Below are positions 1-5,934 of a stretch of DNA of 5,934 nucleotides, in pieces. A model generated the notes under the pieces. That model had not been told where the DNA came from. It did not search any database and was given only the letters and a program-made list of their open reading frames with translations. The position numbers and the translations under genes were made by a program. Origin of the DNA: Oscillospiraceae bacterium (lineage in GTDB: Bacteria; Bacillota; Clostridia; Oscillospirales; Oscillospiraceae); NCBI GenBank assembly GCA_031260745.1, contig JAISKY010000013.1:1-5934 (forward strand), read 5' to 3'. Within the stretch, counting starts at the first letter, position 1. Every line of letters starts with the position of its first letter.

Positions 1-3000
1 TTTGTCAACAGCTTTTGAAAGAGTACGCTCACAAAGTCGGAATCCGTCCCGACTTCCGCGTAATCGACGCGGCGGAGGCTCATAACCTGCAAACGCGGAT
101 TCTCGATGATTTGCTTGAAGTCAAATACAACGAGGGCGGCGAGGGATTTCTGACGCTTGTTGACGCGTACTCCGTCGGGCGCGACGACAATATGCTTATG
201 CAGAGCATACTTGACGTTCACGGTAAAATCCAGTCGCTTCCCTACCCTGACGAGTGGCTTAATCTCCGAATCAGCGAACCTTTACCAACTGACGGAACCG
301 ATGTCGGAGATACAATCTGGGGACGTTATCTGCTTAACCGCGCGAAGTATATTGTCGAGTATCAAATCGCTCAAATGGAAACGGCAATCGGCGTCATTAA
401 GCTCGACCCTAAAGCTAAAGCAAACTACGGCGACAGCTGCGGCGAGACTTTAGGCGGATTGTTTTCGCTTTCCGACGCGATAGACGAAGGTTGGGACGCG
501 GCATACAACGCGTCCGAAATCCCGTTCCCGAAACTGAAATCGTACCGCGACCCTCCGGCTGAAATCTCTGCCGCCAAGGAACTTCGCGACAACTGCAAAA
601 AGGCGGTGGAAAAACTAAACGACAATATTTTCATCGCGGCAAGTTCGGAGCTTCTGGAAGATTTATCAACGCTAAAACCCGCGTCAGACGCATTTTACAG
701 ACTTATTCAGTCTTTTACCGAGGAATACGACAAGGAAAAACTCCTGCGCGGTCAGCTTGATTTCAGCGATTTAGAACATTTAGCGATAAAGCTGTTAGCT
801 AATCCTGATTCCTCGGAAGTTGCCCGCGAGGTCGCTTCGCGTTTCGACGAGATACTTGTTGACGAGTTTCAGGATATTAACGGTTTGCAGGAACTTATTT
901 TTAACTCTCTGACAGATTCGGGCGACGTAGCGTTCGTCGCGGTCGGTGATATAAAGCAGTCTATTTACCGATTCCGCCGCGCGGACCCAAAGATATTTTT
1001 GAAATACTACATTGGCGAACGCAGTTCGGAGATGGATATTATCCGACTTCCTCACAATTTTCGCTCCCACCCGGAGTTGCTTACTAAAGTAAACGAACTG
1101 TTTACTAACATTATGTCGGTCGAACTCGGCGGGCTTGACTACACCGAAGCCGAGGCTTTGAAGCCCGGCAGAGATTTGGACACTTTCGCGGCGATTGACG
1201 TTCCGCGATTCACGCTTTATACTCCGGCGATTGAGGACGGCGACCCCGTTGAACAGGAAGCGGACTTCGCGGCGGCTAAGATAAAAACTCTGATTGACGG
1301 CGGACGTCAGCCCGGAGAAATCGCCGTTTTGCTCCGCGCCACCTCCGACCGCGCCGAAGTTTACGTCAACTCTATGCGTAAACTCGGAATACCGTCCGAT
1401 TCGCCGAAAGGCGCGGACTTCTTTGAGCGTCCCGACGTAATGGCGATGATGTCCGTACTGGAAACAATCGACAATCCGTTACAGGATATTCCGCTTGTAA
1501 CGTGGCTGAAACTCAGCGGATTTTCGCTTGACGAACTTACCGATATTCGCGTACGCGACAAAACCGGTGACTTTTACACGGCATTGCAAAAACAATCGGA
1601 CAACTCCGAAAAATGCAAAGCGTTCCTCAACGCGTTAACGGAACTTAGAGCGTTATCCGCTGACCTTTCGGTTGACAGTTTGCTCCAAAAAATTGACGAG
1701 GTTACCGGACTTACCGACGCTTTGAAGTCGGTTTCGCCCGACGCGGCGACTATGTTCTTTAGGATACTCGAATACGCCAAGGCGTTCGAGGCGAACGGCT
1801 ATAAAGGTTTGTTCGGATTTCTCACGCGGCTTCGCGAGCTGAAAGACGCCGGACAATCGCCCGTTGAAGCTCTGAAAATCTCAAACGAAGTTACCGTAAC
1901 AAGTATTCACTCGTCCAAAGGTTTGGAGTACCCCGTCGTGATTATTTGCGACCTTTCCAAAAAAATCAACCGTCAGGACGAACGCATACCTTTATTAATG
2001 CACGAGGATTTCGGCGTAGGTCCTAAGTTCATCGAAAAAAAGCGCAGCATTACATACCCGACATTGCCAAGACTCGCGATTAAGGCGAAACTCGCCGACG
2101 AAACGCTGTCGGAGGAAATGCGAGTGCTTTACGTCGCGATGACCAGAGCCAAAGAGCAGCTTATTATGATTTGCGCGGACAGGAACGGTTCAGATAAAAT
2201 ATTTAGAACGATTCACCCGGAGGAATTGCGTAAGGCTCAAAGCTGTTCCGACTGGATTCTTCCGGTTTTTGCGGCAATCTCCGACCTTGGCGAAGTCGAA
2301 ATTGAACCGCTCACAATCGAGCCGGAACTTGTTGACAATTTAGACAAACCTGATTTGCCCGACACATACAGTTTAGAGCGGTTTATGCCTTACATACCGT
2401 CAAAACTTACCGCGACAGAGCTAAAAGGCATTTTCCAGACCTCCGAATCCGGTGAAAACGCGGAGGAACTAACCGCAAACAAACCTGCCGGTATTTATCG
2501 GCGTCCGAATTTCGTCATTGAATCCGGCGGCGCGCTTACGTCCTCCGAAAAGGGTACGGCGTTACACCTTGTTATGCAGTACCTGAACTACGCAAAGACC
2601 TCAACCGAGGACGAGCTTCGCGGCGAAGCCGCCCGGCTGCGCGAAAACTACACGATAACGCGTCAGCAAGCCGACAGCGTTGACGTCCGGAAGATACTTA
2701 GGTTTTTCCGCTCGCCGCTCGGACTAACAGTGCTTAACTCGCCGAAAGTTCATCGCGAGTTAAAGTTTTCGATGCTGGTTCCCGCCGGAGAACTTCTGGG
2801 CGGAACGCAAACCGACAAGGTTCTGTTGCAAGGCGTAGTTGACCTTTGTATTGAGGACGAATCGGAACTCACAATCATCGACTACAAAACCGACTACGTC
2901 ACCGCCGCAACTCAAACGGAACGCGCCGCGTTTTACAAGGGTCAGCTTGACGCGTACGCGCTCGCGCTTAGCCGAATGTTCGGGAAACGCGTTAAGGCGC

Positions 3001-3068
3001 GCTGTATATACTTCTTTGCAACCGACGAATACGTTGAGTTTACTCAAGGAGAGCAAAATGGGGCTTAG
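1..3068 (+). CDS. addA: ATP-dependent helicase/nuclease subunit A (AddA), 5'-truncated by window edge
   Basis: Helicase-nuclease subunit of the AddAB complex, which resects double-strand breaks for RecA loading in the cytoplasm. The frame is open to the left edge: positions 3-17 encode CQQLL, continuing the family motif TIHSFC, so the true start and the Walker A domain lie upstream and TTG at 15 is not the start. Residues are counted from position 15. Superfamily 1 helicase motifs appear in order: DFSDLE (249-254), motif II LVDEFQD (281-287), VGDIKQSIYRFR (310-321), NFRS (348-351), motif V TSIHSSKGLEYP (629-640) and motif VI EEMRVLYVAMTRAKE (700-714). The C-terminal RecB-type nuclease domain keeps GTALHLVMQ (847-855), GVVDL with D943, IDYKTD with D956 and K958, and QLDAYA (977-982), so both activities look intact. 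About 1,020 residues are visible, against roughly 1,230 for full-length Bacillus AddA. AddB is expected upstream but not seen. Confidence 0.95.
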   Translation, partial: CQQLLKEYAHKVGIRPDFRVIDAAEAHNLQTRILDDLLEVKYNEGGEGFLTLVDAYSVGRDDNMLMQSILDVHGKIQSLPYPDEWLNLRISEPLPTDGTDVGDTIWGRYLLNRAKYIVEYQIAQMETAIGVIKLDPKAKANYGDSCGETLGGLFSLSDAIDEGWDAAYNASEIPFPKLKSYRDPPAEISAAKELRDNCKKAVEKLNDNIFIAASSELLEDLSTLKPASDAFYRLIQSFTEEYDKEKLLRGQLDFSDLEHLAIKLLANPDSSEVAREVASRFDEILVDEFQDINGLQELIFNSLTDSGDVAFVAVGDIKQSIYRFRRADPKIFLKYYIGERSSEMDIIRLPHNFRSHPELLTKVNELFTNIMSVELGGLDYTEAEALKPGRDLDTFAAIDVPRFTLYTPAIEDGDPVEQEADFAAAKIKTLIDGGRQPGEIAVLLRATSDRAEVYVNSMRKLGIPSDSPKGADFFERPDVMAMMSVLETIDNPLQDIPLVTWLKLSGFSLDELTDIRVRDKTGDFYTALQKQSDNSEKCKAFLNALTELRALSADLSVDSLLQKIDEVTGLTDALKSVSPDAATMFFRILEYAKAFEANGYKGLFGFLTRLRELKDAGQSPVEALKISNEVTVTSIHSSKGLEYPVVIICDLSKKINRQDERIPLLMHEDFGVGPKFIEKKRSITYPTLPRLAIKAKLADETLSEEMRVLYVAMTRAKEQLIMICADRNGSDKIFRTIHPEELRKAQSCSDWILPVFAAISDLGEVEIEPLTIEPELVDNLDKPDLPDTYSLERFMPYIPSKLTATELKGIFQTSESGENAEELTANKPAGIYRRPNFVIESGGALTSSEKGTALHLVMQYLNYAKTSTEDELRGEAARLRENYTITRQQADSVDVRKILRFFRSPLGLTVLNSPKVHRELKFSMLVPAGELLGGTQTDKVLLQGVVDLCIEDESELTIIDYKTDYVTAATQTERAAFYKGQLDAYALALSRMFGKRVKARCIYFFATDEYVEFTQGEQNGA
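3046..3051 (+). promoter_or_regulatory. Ribosome binding site of the DUF4364-like gene
   Basis: AAGGAG lies inside the last codons of addA, 6 nt before ATG 3058. It fixes the start of the downstream gene within the addA 3' end and suggests the two genes share a transcript. Confidence 0.8.
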
Positions 3069-3426
3069 GGATACTTACGCGATAAAACTACTGCTGTTAT
3101 ACATATTGAATCGGCTTTCGTACCCTTGCGCGTTGGAACCTCTTGCCGAAGCCGCTCAAATCGACGACGGGTTCACGTACTTCGACGTAGTTCAAGCGTT
3201 GTCGGAGCTTATCGCGTCCGGTCATGCGGCGGAGTCCAAGCCCGGCGAGGTAATATGTTACTCCGCAACCGAAAAAGGCAAGGCTCACGGCGAGATTATG
3301 GAGTCCGACCTCCCCTACGCGCTCAAACGCAAGGCGGGAGTTACGCTTATGGAACTCGCGAAGAATCTGGAGATTGAGAACCTAGTTCGTAACGTCAAAG
3401 CCTCCAACGAAACCGAGGAAACATAG
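3058..3426 (+). CDS. DUF4364-like winged-helix protein, predicted regulator
   Basis: A 122-residue protein of unknown function. The N-terminal 80 residues look like a winged helix of the DUF4364 (PadR/MarR-like) type. A helix LLLLYILNRL (11-20) is followed by a polar turn, then FTYFDVVQALSELIASG (29-45) as the likely recognition region. A wing follows with a beta strand, EVICYSATEKGK (64-75), whose YxxTxKGK pattern is typical of these domains. No catalytic motif or membrane segment is visible. The start is ATG 3058, set by AAGGAG 6 nt upstream; the frame is open further upstream but only as an overlap with addA. It overlaps addA by 11 bp, implying co-transcription and perhaps translational coupling. 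From memory, family members are usually about 170-180 residues, so the C-terminal region seems short here; it ends in an acidic tail. DNA binding is inferred from fold resemblance only, and a target cannot be named. Confidence 0.7.
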   Translation: MGLRDTYAIKLLLLYILNRLSYPCALEPLAEAAQIDDGFTYFDVVQALSELIASGHAAESKPGEVICYSATEKGKAHGEIMESDLPYALKRKAGVTLMELAKNLEIENLVRNVKASNETEET

Positions 3427-3497
3427 GTGTCCGCGGCGTTGTTACGGGGATTACGCGTTACCGCTCCCCCGCGTCCGCTTCAATTTTTGCCGCCCCA
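3427..3497. other. Non-coding 3' region with possible weak hairpins
   Basis: This GC-rich stretch lies between the stop of the DUF4364-like gene and the terminator. CGGGG (3445-3449) can pair with CCCCG (3467-3471). TTTTTG (3484-3489) can pair with CAAAAA (3496-3501), which would compete with the foot of the terminator stem. No supported gene is seen; the frame after the stop stays open for 56 codons but looks like chance. Confidence 0.35.
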
Positions 3498-3530
3498 AAA
3501 ACGAGCAGCCGATATGGCGGCTCGTTTTAT
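3498..3530 (+). terminator. Intrinsic terminator after the DUF4364-like gene, probably bidirectional
   Basis: A 9-bp stem pairs AAAACGAGC (3498-3506) with GCTCGTTTT (3520-3528). An A/G mismatch and an inner GCC/GGC stem around the loop GATAT extend it. A run of T sits on the right arm and a run of A on the left arm, so the opposite strand also reads as hairpin plus T-run. It separates the addA unit from the flagellar promoter. Confidence 0.8.
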
Positions 3531-3594
3531 TCCTGTCCGGTTTTGCGCGTTGAGTATCTTTACAAATTATTTTTTTATGTCGCGTCGAAAACAC

Positions 3595-3623
3595 TAGACA
3601 AACGTGGAAATATGTGATATAAT
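3595..3623 (+). promoter_or_regulatory. Sigma-A-type promoter of the flagellar operon
   Basis: The -35 element is TAGACA (3595-3600, one mismatch to TTGACA). A 17-nt spacer leads to a perfect -10, TATAAT (3618-3623), preceded by an extended TGA (3615-3617). Transcription should start near 3630, giving a leader of only about 20 nt. A T-rich tract (3569-3577) lies at the distance expected for an UP-like element. No flagellar sigma (TAAA-N15-GCCGATAT) or sigma-54 (GG-N10-GC) promoter was recognised here, so the operon appears to be read by the housekeeping polymerase. This is sequence-based inference without transcript data. Confidence 0.8.
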
Positions 3624-3632
3624 GTCGTAATT

Positions 3633-3641
3633 AGGGGGTGA
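3633..3641 (+). promoter_or_regulatory. Ribosome binding site of flgB
   Basis: AGGGGGTGA differs at one position from AGGAGGTGA, the full complement of the 16S rRNA 3' end. It is 10 nt before ATG 3652 and almost fills the short leader. Confidence 0.8.
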
Positions 3642-3651
3642 GTTAGAAAAT

Positions 3652-4062
3652 ATGTGGGATAATTTATTCGCGTCTGCCGACCTGCTTCACGCGGGATTAG
3701 AGGCAAGCTGGCTAAGAAACTCCGTAATTCGCAATAACATCGCCAATGTGGAAACTCCCGGTTTTAAGGCGAGCGATGTGGAGTTTGAAGCCGTATTCCG
3801 TCAGGCTATTGAGGATACGCAATTCGGGTTCGCCAACAAGCGTACCAGAGCGCGTCACATTGATTTCGGCGGTCACGACGGCGTTGTCGCTCCGTTAGTA
3901 ATCAAACGCAAAGACCTTTCAATGCGCTACGATGAAAACAATGTTGACATTGAGGACGAAAATGTCAAGCTCGCTCAAAACAGCATTTTGTACAACACAA
4001 TGGTTTCCAAACTGAACAGCGACCTCGCCCGGTTAAAGATGGCGATTAACGGAGGTACATAA
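3652..4062 (+). CDS. flgB: Flagellar basal-body rod protein FlgB
   Basis: Proximal rod subunit, exported through the flagellar type III apparatus and assembled on FliE. The 136-residue length is normal for FlgB. The hallmark rod/hook N-terminal motif is present as NNIANVETPGFKA (28-40). The C-terminal segment YDENNVDIEDENVKLAQNS (93-111) followed by a long amphipathic helix is typical of FlgB and forms the D0 coiled-coil with the N-terminal helix. The family has no cleaved signal peptide and none is visible. It is the first gene after the promoter at 3595-3623, and flgC begins 2 nt after its stop. The start ATG 3652 is set by AGGGGGTGA. Nothing appears broken. Confidence 0.96.
   Translation: MWDNLFASADLLHAGLEASWLRNSVIRNNIANVETPGFKASDVEFEAVFRQAIEDTQFGFANKRTRARHIDFGGHDGVVAPLVIKRKDLSMRYDENNVDIEDENVKLAQNSILYNTMVSKLNSDLARLKMAINGGT
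4051..4056 (+). promoter_or_regulatory. Ribosome binding site of flgC
   Basis: GGAGGT overlaps the last codons of flgB and sits 8 nt before ATG 4065, supporting that start and coupling of flgB and flgC translation. Confidence 0.8.
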
Positions 4063-4064
4063 TA

Positions 4065-4502
4065 ATGGCTTTTCTTGACAGTATGAGCATATCCGCGTCC
4101 GCGCTATCCGCGGAGCGTTACCGTATGGATGTAATCGCCGAGAATATGGCGAACATCAACACTACCAGAGGTACGGACGGCGACCCTTACCGCCGCCGCG
4201 TCGTTGTATTCGCGGAGCGCGAGGCTTCCGTTTCTCCGTTCTCCTCTCTGTTTCGCAAAGGCTCGTCCGGTATGGGCGGAGTTCGCGTAGTTGACACGGT
4301 GGAGGACCAGTCGCAGTTCAAGCTTGATTACAATCCTACGCATCCCGATGCCGACGAAAACGGCTATGTCCGGTTGCCTAATGTCGATGTGGTTCAGGAA
4401 ATGCTTGATATGATGGCGGCTTACCGAGCTTACGAAGCAAACGTGACCGCAGTCAACACATTCAAAGATATGGCGATGAAAACTTTGGAAATAGGACAGT
4501 AA
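4065..4502 (+). CDS. flgC: Flagellar basal-body rod protein FlgC
   Basis: Proximal rod subunit acting with FlgB, FlgF and the distal rod FlgG to build the drive shaft. At 145 residues it has the usual FlgC length. The N-terminal rod signature reads ENMANINTTR (26-35), with the FlgC-specific NTTR in place of the TPGY seen in other rod proteins, followed by PYRRRVVVF (41-49). The segment YNPTHPDADENGYVRLPNV (89-107) and the helix MMAAYRAYEANVTAVNTF (116-133) are the conserved C-terminal elements. The start is ATG 4065, after GGAGGT. Its stop is followed by an AT-rich 42-nt spacer before fliE. It appears complete. Confidence 0.97.
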   Translation: MAFLDSMSISASALSAERYRMDVIAENMANINTTRGTDGDPYRRRVVVFAEREASVSPFSSLFRKGSSGMGGVRVVDTVEDQSQFKLDYNPTHPDADENGYVRLPNVDVVQEMLDMMAAYRAYEANVTAVNTFKDMAMKTLEIGQ

Positions 4503-4519
4503 AGTTCAAAATTATTAAT

Positions 4520-4533
4520 TAGCATTTAGCATT
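4520..4533 (+). repeat. Tandem 7-bp duplication upstream of the fliE ribosome binding site
   Basis: TAGCATT occurs twice head to tail (4520-4526, 4527-4533). It lies in a spacer (4503-4544) with 11 G/C of 42 bases, much more AT-rich than the flanking genes. It ends exactly where GGAGGAG begins. The function is unknown and it may be simple slippage. Confidence 0.75.
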
Positions 4534-4540
4534 GGAGGAG
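4534..4540 (+). promoter_or_regulatory. Ribosome binding site of fliE
   Basis: GGAGGAG lies 4 nt before ATG 4545. The spacing is short if measured from its end, but about 7 nt from the GGAG core at 4534-4537. It supports the chosen fliE start. Confidence 0.75.
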
Positions 4541-4544
4541 AATT

Positions 4545-4856
4545 ATGCCAGTATCTACACTTTCAGCAACAATAGGCAGTTTATTACCGACAGGTTACAG
4601 CAAGACGCTAAACGTAAACGACGCTTCGGAACATCTTGGCGGTTTCGCGGACATTTTCCGCGATACGTTAGCAAACGCCGCGATTACGGATACGCGGGAT
4701 AAAGTTTCTGAGGTTGACTTGCTTACGGGATTGTCCGACGATTTCTCCGGATTACTGCTTGACGCCGAAAAAGCTGACATCGCGCTAAGCCTTACGGTTC
4801 AAATCCGCAACAAAATCCTTGACGCCTACAGCGAAATAATGAGAATGCAAGTATAA
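4545..4856 (+). CDS. fliE: Flagellar hook-basal body protein FliE
   Basis: Adaptor protein linking the MS ring and FliP/FliR export gate to the proximal rod, and among the earliest export substrates. At 103 residues it matches the family's 100-110. The N-terminal part is variable, with FADIFRDTLANA (34-45) forming the usual amphipathic helix. The C-terminal third is diagnostic: AEKADIALSLTVQIRNKILD (74-93) and a terminal AYSEIMRMQV (94-103) close to the family's ending. The start ATG 4545 follows GGAGGAG. Its stop TAA shares one base with the fliO start (TAATG, 4854-4858). In Bacillus the next gene is fliF, so a direct junction to fliO is the odd feature here. Confidence 0.95.
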   Translation: MPVSTLSATIGSLLPTGYSKTLNVNDASEHLGGFADIFRDTLANAAITDTRDKVSEVDLLTGLSDDFSGLLLDAEKADIALSLTVQIRNKILDAYSEIMRMQV

Positions 4857-5209
4857 TGCCGGCTCAAAGCAGCGCAACGCCGTTTCAGGGTATTTTGACG
4901 ATTGTTATAATCGTTTTAGTTATCGCGGTGGCGTATTACGCCACATACCTTATCGGCGCGCACGGAAACCGACAGCTTAACGGACGTATGATTCGTGTTC
5001 GCGAACGGTTTGCTTTATCGCGCGATAAAATGTTCTGCGTCGTAGAATTCAACAATAAACTTTACTTTATCGCCATAACAAACGGCGGCGTTGAGGTAAT
5101 CGACAAAGTTGACTCGGCAGAGTTTGATACAGTAACAGCCGCGGCGCCTCCGAACTTTGTGGACGCGCTGAAAAAAGCGTGGGAAAACCGGAAAGGAGGC
5201 GGCGCTTAA
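4856..5209 (+). CDS. fliO: Flagellar biosynthesis protein FliO
   Basis: Small membrane protein that stabilises FliP and helps assemble the FliP ring of the flagellar export gate. In this 117-residue protein a short N-terminal tail precedes one hydrophobic segment, ILTIVIIVLVIAVAYYATYLIGA (13-35). A cytoplasmic beta-rich domain follows, with the family-like pattern ERFALSRDKMFCVVEF (50-65) and YFIAITNGGVEVID (70-83). A basic, glycine-rich tail ends the protein. There is no cleavable signal peptide, unlike the longer Bacillus FliO (FliZ), so this is a short form. ATG 4856 overlaps the fliE stop and no good Shine-Dalgarno sequence is visible just upstream, so translation probably depends on ribosomes finishing fliE. 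The position before fliP supports the identity, because FliO sequences are poorly conserved. Confidence 0.9.
   Translation: MPAQSSATPFQGILTIVIIVLVIAVAYYATYLIGAHGNRQLNGRMIRVRERFALSRDKMFCVVEFNNKLYFIAITNGGVEVIDKVDSAEFDTVTAAAPPNFVDALKKAWENRKGGGA
5192..5199 (+). promoter_or_regulatory. Ribosome binding site of fliP
   Basis: AAAGGAGG near the end of fliO lies 9 nt before ATG 5209. It favours that start over the in-frame ATG 5179 upstream, which precedes the site, and ATG 5218, which is 18 nt away. Confidence 0.85.
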
Positions 5210-5871
5210 TGGGTTCAATGGAGAACATAATAAACACTCTGTTCGGCGAAGGCACAAATACGGTTGACATTGTAATACTGCTTACGGTTCTGACGCTTCT
5301 GCCATCAATCGTACTAATGATGACGAGCTTCACTCGAATCGTCATTGTTTTGGGGTTCTTGCGGAACGCGATGGGAATGCAGCAAGCTCCGCCTAATCAG
5401 GTTGTAGTCGGGCTTGCTCTGTTTTTGACAATGTTCGTAATGGGTTCTACTCTGACGGAGATTTACGATACCGCTTATACTCCATATTCGGAGGGCGAGA
5501 TAACGCAAGACGAATTTTTTGACCGAGCTATGATACCCGCTCGGTCGTGGATGCGAAACCAGACGTATCAAACAGATATGGATTTCTTTATCGGAATGAG
5601 CGGCGGCGAATTTGATTCTTACGAAGAAGTACCCGACAACATACTAATTCCCGCGTTTATGACCAGCGAAATAAAACACGCCTTCCAAATCGGGTTTTTT
5701 ATATATATTCCTTTTATTGTCATTGATATGATTGTCGCCTCAACGCTTATGGCGATGGGAATGATGATGTTACCTCCGGCGATGATAAGTCTGCCGTTCA
5801 AGATAATCCTATTCGTACTCGCCGACGGCTGGACGCTAACAATCAGCGCGTTAGTGCAGAGTTTCCACTAA
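5209..5871 (+). CDS. fliP: Flagellar type III export gate protein FliP
   Basis: Core pore-forming subunit of the export gate (FliP5-FliQ4-FliR1) at the centre of the MS ring. It has 220 residues from ATG 5209, close to the 221 of Bacillus FliP. It lacks the cleavable N-terminal signal peptide seen in enterobacterial FliP. Conserved blocks are MMTSFTRIVIVLGFLRNA (37-54), APPNQV (60-65), LALFLTMFVM (69-78), PAFMTSEIKHAFQIGFFIYI (148-167) and IVASTLMAMGMMMLPPAMIS (175-194). The last block includes the methionine-rich loop that gates the pore, and LADGWTL follows at 204-210. Hydrophobic segments lie near 18-38, 42-56, 63-80, 158-178 and 195-216. The start overlaps the fliO stop by one base and is backed by AAAGGAGG. 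The gene appears complete. Confidence 0.97.
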   Translation: MGSMENIINTLFGEGTNTVDIVILLTVLTLLPSIVLMMTSFTRIVIVLGFLRNAMGMQQAPPNQVVVGLALFLTMFVMGSTLTEIYDTAYTPYSEGEITQDEFFDRAMIPARSWMRNQTYQTDMDFFIGMSGGEFDSYEEVPDNILIPAFMTSEIKHAFQIGFFIYIPFIVIDMIVASTLMAMGMMMLPPAMISLPFKIILFVLADGWTLTISALVQSFH

Positions 5872-5906
5872 CCTACCCCGCCATAGAGCCGGATAAAAAA
5901 AACGGG

Positions 5907-5913
5907 AAAGGAG
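5907..5913 (+). promoter_or_regulatory. Ribosome-binding-like site for a gene beyond the right edge
   Basis: AAAGGAG lies in the 63 nt after fliP. No ATG, GTG or TTG follows within the remaining 21 bases, so a start would be unusually distant, or would use ATT at 5919. FliQ is expected next from the usual fliOPQR order, but no FliQ residues can be recognised. Confidence 0.45.
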
Positions 5914-5934
5914 CGAAAATTAACGGTTATTATT

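Noticed and set aside
15..17. TTG as a start codon of addA.
   Set aside because: The frame continues to the left edge and encodes the end of the conserved SFC motif, and the Walker A region is missing, so the gene begins upstream.
3126..3377. Arginine-rich 83-codon reading frame inside the DUF4364-like gene, plus antisense frames across addA and the flagellar genes.
   Set aside because: These are shadows of well-supported genes, with biased compositions, no ribosome binding sites seen and no recognisable domains.
3508..3515. GCCGATAT, an exact match to the -10 of the flagellar sigma factor (sigma-D/sigma-28).
   Set aside because: It is part of the terminator loop and inner stem. The position 15 nt upstream has no TAAA -35 element, so the match is coincidental.
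3427..3597. Frame open for 56 codons directly after the TAG stop of the DUF4364-like gene, starting GTG; total length with readthrough would be near family length.
   Set aside because: It runs through the intrinsic terminator and the -35 region, has an arginine/proline-rich composition unlike the upstream domain, and shows no resemblance to a DUF4364 C-terminus. Readthrough or a separate small gene is not supported.
5179..5208. Upstream in-frame ATG that would add ten residues to FliP.
   Set aside because: It precedes the strong AAAGGAGG site, adds an arginine-rich leader unlike known FliP, and overlaps the fliO coding end. ATG 5209 gives the expected length.

Overview
The window looks like a chromosomal segment from a flagellated member of the Firmicutes, most likely a clostridial lineage. 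Three things point that way: an AddA-type (not RecB-type) helicase-nuclease, a DUF4364-like winged-helix protein (a family best known from Clostridia), and a flagellar cluster led by flgB-flgC-fliE with strong AGGAGG-type ribosome binding sites and a sigma-A-like promoter. Base composition is moderate, roughly half GC by eye. The genus cannot be named from this sequence. All genes are on the + strand and coding density is high.

Region 1 (1-3426): the 3' part of addA, cut by the left edge just inside the conserved SFC motif. It overlaps by 11 bp a small gene for a DUF4364-like predicted DNA-binding protein. A bidirectional-looking intrinsic terminator (3498-3530) closes this unit.

Region 2 (3531-3651): a regulatory gap holding an AT-rich stretch, a near-consensus sigma-A-type promoter with an extended -10 and a 17-nt spacer, and a strong Shine-Dalgarno sequence.

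Region 3 (3652-5934): a tightly packed flagellar operon, flgB-flgC-fliE-fliO-fliP. Gaps are 2 and 42 nt, followed by two 1-nt TAATG overlaps. FlgB and FlgC are proximal rod proteins. FliE joins the MS ring and export gate to the rod. FliO is the assembly factor for FliP, and FliP is the core of the flagellar type III export gate. The window ends just after a further ribosome-binding-like site, probably for the next gene (fliQ expected), whose start codon is not visible.

I found no tRNA, rRNA, CRISPR array, insertion sequence or new defence or secretion system. The content is largely ordinary. The most notable point is gene order: fliE is followed directly by fliO-fliP, without the long fliF-to-fliM/Y block that separates them in the Bacillus-type fla/che operon.
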